From assembly GCA_038227745.1 (NCBI GenBank), contig JBBRPS010000041.1:1-24013 (forward strand): a DNA stretch of 24,013 nucleotides. Reading direction: 5' to 3'. Each line of letters opens with the position of its first letter. Position 1 is the first letter of the stretch. The stretch comes from DASPXY01 sp038227745. GTDB lineage: Bacteria; Planctomycetota; Planctomycetia; Gemmatales; Gemmataceae. Of this stretch, positions 21,949-24,013 are shown one piece after another. The notes under the pieces were generated by a model. It made no database searches, was not told the DNA's origin, and saw nothing but the letters and a program-made list of their open reading frames with translations. A program made the translations under genes and the position numbers.

Positions 21949-24013
21949 TTACTTCGCCGGTTGTACGATGCCCTCGGGAAGCGTCTTCCCTCCGGGAACG
22001 GCGGGCAGCCGCCAGTACCGCAACAACTGGTCCGCCGAGCCGACGGACAGGGCGTAGCGGCCGTCCGGGGTGATGTCCACCGCCCTTACGTAACTATTTT
22101 TGTGCCCCGCCCATTTACTCACCCGCTCCCCCTTGTCCAGATCCCACAACGAGATCGACCCGCCTGCGTGCCCGGCCAGCAGGCGACGACCCTCGGGCGC
22201 GACGGCCAACCTCTGGATTGTGCGATTATACGCTCCGCTATTATCCAGGCTCAGTTTGTGGAGTTTTTTCCCGCTATTGAGATCCCACACGATGACTTTG
22301 CCATCTCGGGAAACGGAGACAAACCGTTTCCCGTCCGCCAGGAGGCGAACGAGCAAGACAGGTTTTTCGTGCCCTTCGTAGGTTTTCTCCTGCCGGTCCT
22401 TCTCGATGTCCCAAAGCCGCACGACGTTATCATTCCCGCCGGAGAGAATGAACTTTCCATCTGGGGTCAAACAGGCGGTAACCGCAACCGTGCCATGCTT
22501 GAACTCGCGGTATAGTTTGCCGGCGGGAAGCGTCCAGAGACGGAGGAAACCATTGAATTGGGCGGTGAGGAACCATTTATTGCCGTTCGCCGAGAACGAC
22601 ATGTCATGGAGAGTGGCTTCTTTCCACTCACGAATGAGTTTGCCACTCGGCTTGCCAGTGACCGGATCGGAGATCACAAGTTGGGGAGCGATCACGACGA
22701 AGCGGCCATCGGGAGTGAATACGTGCGGCGCGAAGGACCGATGAGCTGCAGATCCCCACGAAGTGAGCAGTCTCCGTTTCTCCAGATCCCAGATGCGCAA
22801 AGGTCCGGATTCTGAGGTGAGAGCAGAGCGAGTGGTAGGGGAAAACCGGACCAGGTCAACATCCCTCCCGCCGCTCATGCTGGCGATCTCTCCCACCAAT
22901 CCATCATCGACCCCTGACGCCCCCCCCTTGGGCTGCTGGGCCACGGCGGTGCTGCGATGCTCCAGCGTGCCCTGTGGCGTTTTCACGGTAACCGACTGCC
23001 CCAGTCCCAGCCACAAGCCGAGGCCGGCCACCAGCGCCACCAGCGCCACCGCCGCCCACACGGGCCAGCGCCGCCGCAGTGACCCGGCCGGAACCGGCGC
23101 CAGCTTTTCGGAGCCGGACGCATCTTCAAGACAGAACGGCCGCAGCCTTTCCGCGACCAGGCCTGCCGAAGCGCAGCGTGCCGTCGGCCGCCTATCCATC
23201 ATGTTCGCCACCATGTTGACGATCTCCTTGGGACAGTCTGGTCGCAGCGCGGCCAGAGGTTTGGGGGACATTCTTGCCAGTGCCTCGAGCTTCTCCGTGA
23301 CCGTGCTGCCGGGGAACGGACATTCCCCCGTTAGCAAGAAGTAGAGCGTGCAGCCCAGGCTGAAGACGTCGGCCGGCGCCCCGGCCGAATGGGGGTCGCT
23401 GACCTGTTCCGGGGCCACGAATCCCGGCGTGCCCATGATCGCGCCCGGGACAGTCAACGTTTCTCCGCCATCCCCTCTCAGGATCCAGCGGGCCAGCCCC
23501 AGGTCGAGAAGCTTGACCACGCCGTCGCGCGTCCGCAGCAGGTTGCTCGGCTTGACGTCTCGGTGGACCGCACCGCGCTCGTGGGCGTGCTGCAGACCCA
23601 ACGCCGCCTGACGCGCCAAGGCGCAGGCCTCGGTCACCGGCAGCGGCCCGCGCTGCCGGACGTGCTCGGACAGCGAGACGCCTTCGAGGAAGTCCATAAC
23701 CAGGTAAGGTCGGCCGTTCGCCTCGTCGGCGTGGTGGATACGGACGATGTTGGGGTGGTCTAGTTGCGCCAGCACCTGCATCTCGCGCTCGAAGCGCTTG
23801 TGGGCATCGTCGCCGTGCGCCACCGGCTGGGACATCACCTTGACCGCCACGAAGCGATTCAACCGTACGTGCCGGGCCTTGTAGACCTGGCCCATGCCGC
23901 CCTTGCCGAGCAGCTCGCCCATCTCGATCCCGGGCAGCCCTTGCGGGAAAGGCGGGGGGCTGGCGCCGGGCACGAATGTGTCCGTGGCGCTTACGTGGCT
24001 GATGGTGCTGGCC
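21949..24013 (-). CDS. Transmembrane Ser/Thr kinase with WD40 repeats (5' end outside window)
   Basis: The frame is open to the right edge (ISHVSATDTFVPGASPP before the kinase), so the start is probably outside; the GTG at 23971-23973 is only the first visible candidate and has no clear ribosome-binding site. Numbering from it: glycine loop GKGGMG 23-28, Lys45, HRDVKPSN 137-144, DLG 157-159 in place of DFG, and GTPGFVAPEQ in the activation segment. A single membrane helix lies near 298-322, followed by a linker (TPQGTLEHRST) and about six or seven WD40 repeats to the end (e.g. SGGNDNVVRLWDIEKDR, SRDGKVIVWDLNSGKK, GHAGGSISLWDLDKGER). The repeats should form a beta-propeller on the far side of the membrane, likely for sensing or protein binding. 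The gene is convergent with the PatZ-like gene, leaving a 200-bp gap with no clear terminator. Confidence 0.9.
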   Translation of the reverse strand, partial: ASTISHVSATDTFVPGASPPPFPQGLPGIEMGELLGKGGMGQVYKARHVRLNRFVAVKVMSQPVAHGDDAHKRFEREMQVLAQLDHPNIVRIHHADEANGRPYLVMDFLEGVSLSEHVRQRGPLPVTEACALARQAALGLQHAHERGAVHRDVKPSNLLRTRDGVVKLLDLGLARWILRGDGGETLTVPGAIMGTPGFVAPEQVSDPHSAGAPADVFSLGCTLYFLLTGECPFPGSTVTEKLEALARMSPKPLAALRPDCPKEIVNMVANMMDRRPTARCASAGLVAERLRPFCLEDASGSEKLAPVPAGSLRRRWPVWAAVALVALVAGLGLWLGLGQSVTVKTPQGTLEHRSTAVAQQPKGGASGVDDGLVGEIASMSGGRDVDLVRFSPTTRSALTSESGPLRIWDLEKRRLLTSWGSAAHRSFAPHVFTPDGRFVVIAPQLVISDPVTGKPSGKLIREWKEATLHDMSFSANGNKWFLTAQFNGFLRLWTLPAGKLYREFKHGTVAVTACLTPDGKFILSGGNDNVVRLWDIEKDRQEKTYEGHEKPVLLVRLLADGKRFVSVSRDGKVIVWDLNSGKKLHKLSLDNSGAYNRTIQRLAVAPEGRRLLAGHAGGSISLWDLDKGERVSKWAGHKNSYVRAVDITPDGRYALSVGSADQLLRYWRLPAVPGGKTLPEGIVQPAK

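Noticed and set aside
1..24013. tRNA, rRNA and known riboswitch genes
   Set aside because: I looked in the intergenic gaps for cloverleaf ends, TTCGA-type T-loop signatures and conserved riboswitch cores, and saw nothing I could support.

Overview
The window is GC-rich bacterial chromosome (GC-biased third codon positions, very long antisense open frames) and most resembles a planctomycete of the Gemmata type. The reasons are a HYExAFE-family protein, two large transmembrane Ser/Thr kinases (one with WD40 repeats, one with PEGA, caspase-like and TPR parts), a zinc-finger anti-sigma domain fused to macroglobulin-like domains, a proline-rich outer-membrane barrel protein, and abundant palindromic intergenic repeats. 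The assignment rests on family knowledge, not on a marker gene.

Layout. At 1-60 is the start of a probable transposase leaving the window. At 194-3407 (minus strand) is a housekeeping run: M50 site-2-type protease, histidyl-tRNA synthetase and a HYExAFE protein with predicted nuclease-like residues, followed by an in-frame 42-codon tail beyond an amber stop and a hairpin. At 3601-3825 is a NUDIX hydrolase remnant, separated by a nested inverted repeat from the convergent minus-strand signalling block. That block (3874-12169) holds, in transcription order, a 1272-residue kinase/PEGA/pseudocaspase/TPR protein, an ECF sigma factor and a 1224-residue membrane protein with an N-terminal anti-sigma zinc finger and a macroglobulin-like periplasmic part.

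A divergent 464-bp region (12170-12633) separates this from the plus-strand half: outer-membrane barrel protein, priA, 7Fe-type ferredoxin, hemH, an inositol-monophosphatase-family phosphatase (ATGA overlap with hemH) and a 901-residue NDP-forming acyl-CoA synthetase/GNAT fusion of the PatZ/Pat architecture. The right edge (21949-24013, minus) is a WD40-repeat Ser/Thr kinase whose true start lies outside the window.

How the parts may work together. The ECF sigma and zinc-finger/macroglobulin protein are six bases apart and are very likely a sigma/anti-sigma pair. The upstream kinase on the same strand is a candidate input, although a 238-bp gap leaves co-transcription open. Its caspase-like domain has Trp at the nucleophile position, so it is probably a non-catalytic binding module. 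The most unusual non-coding feature is a set of palindromic repeats between and inside genes. Two copies 12.5 kb apart differ by a compensatory base pair, one nested repeat supplies the stop codons of two convergent genes, and two copies lie inside reading frames without breaking them.
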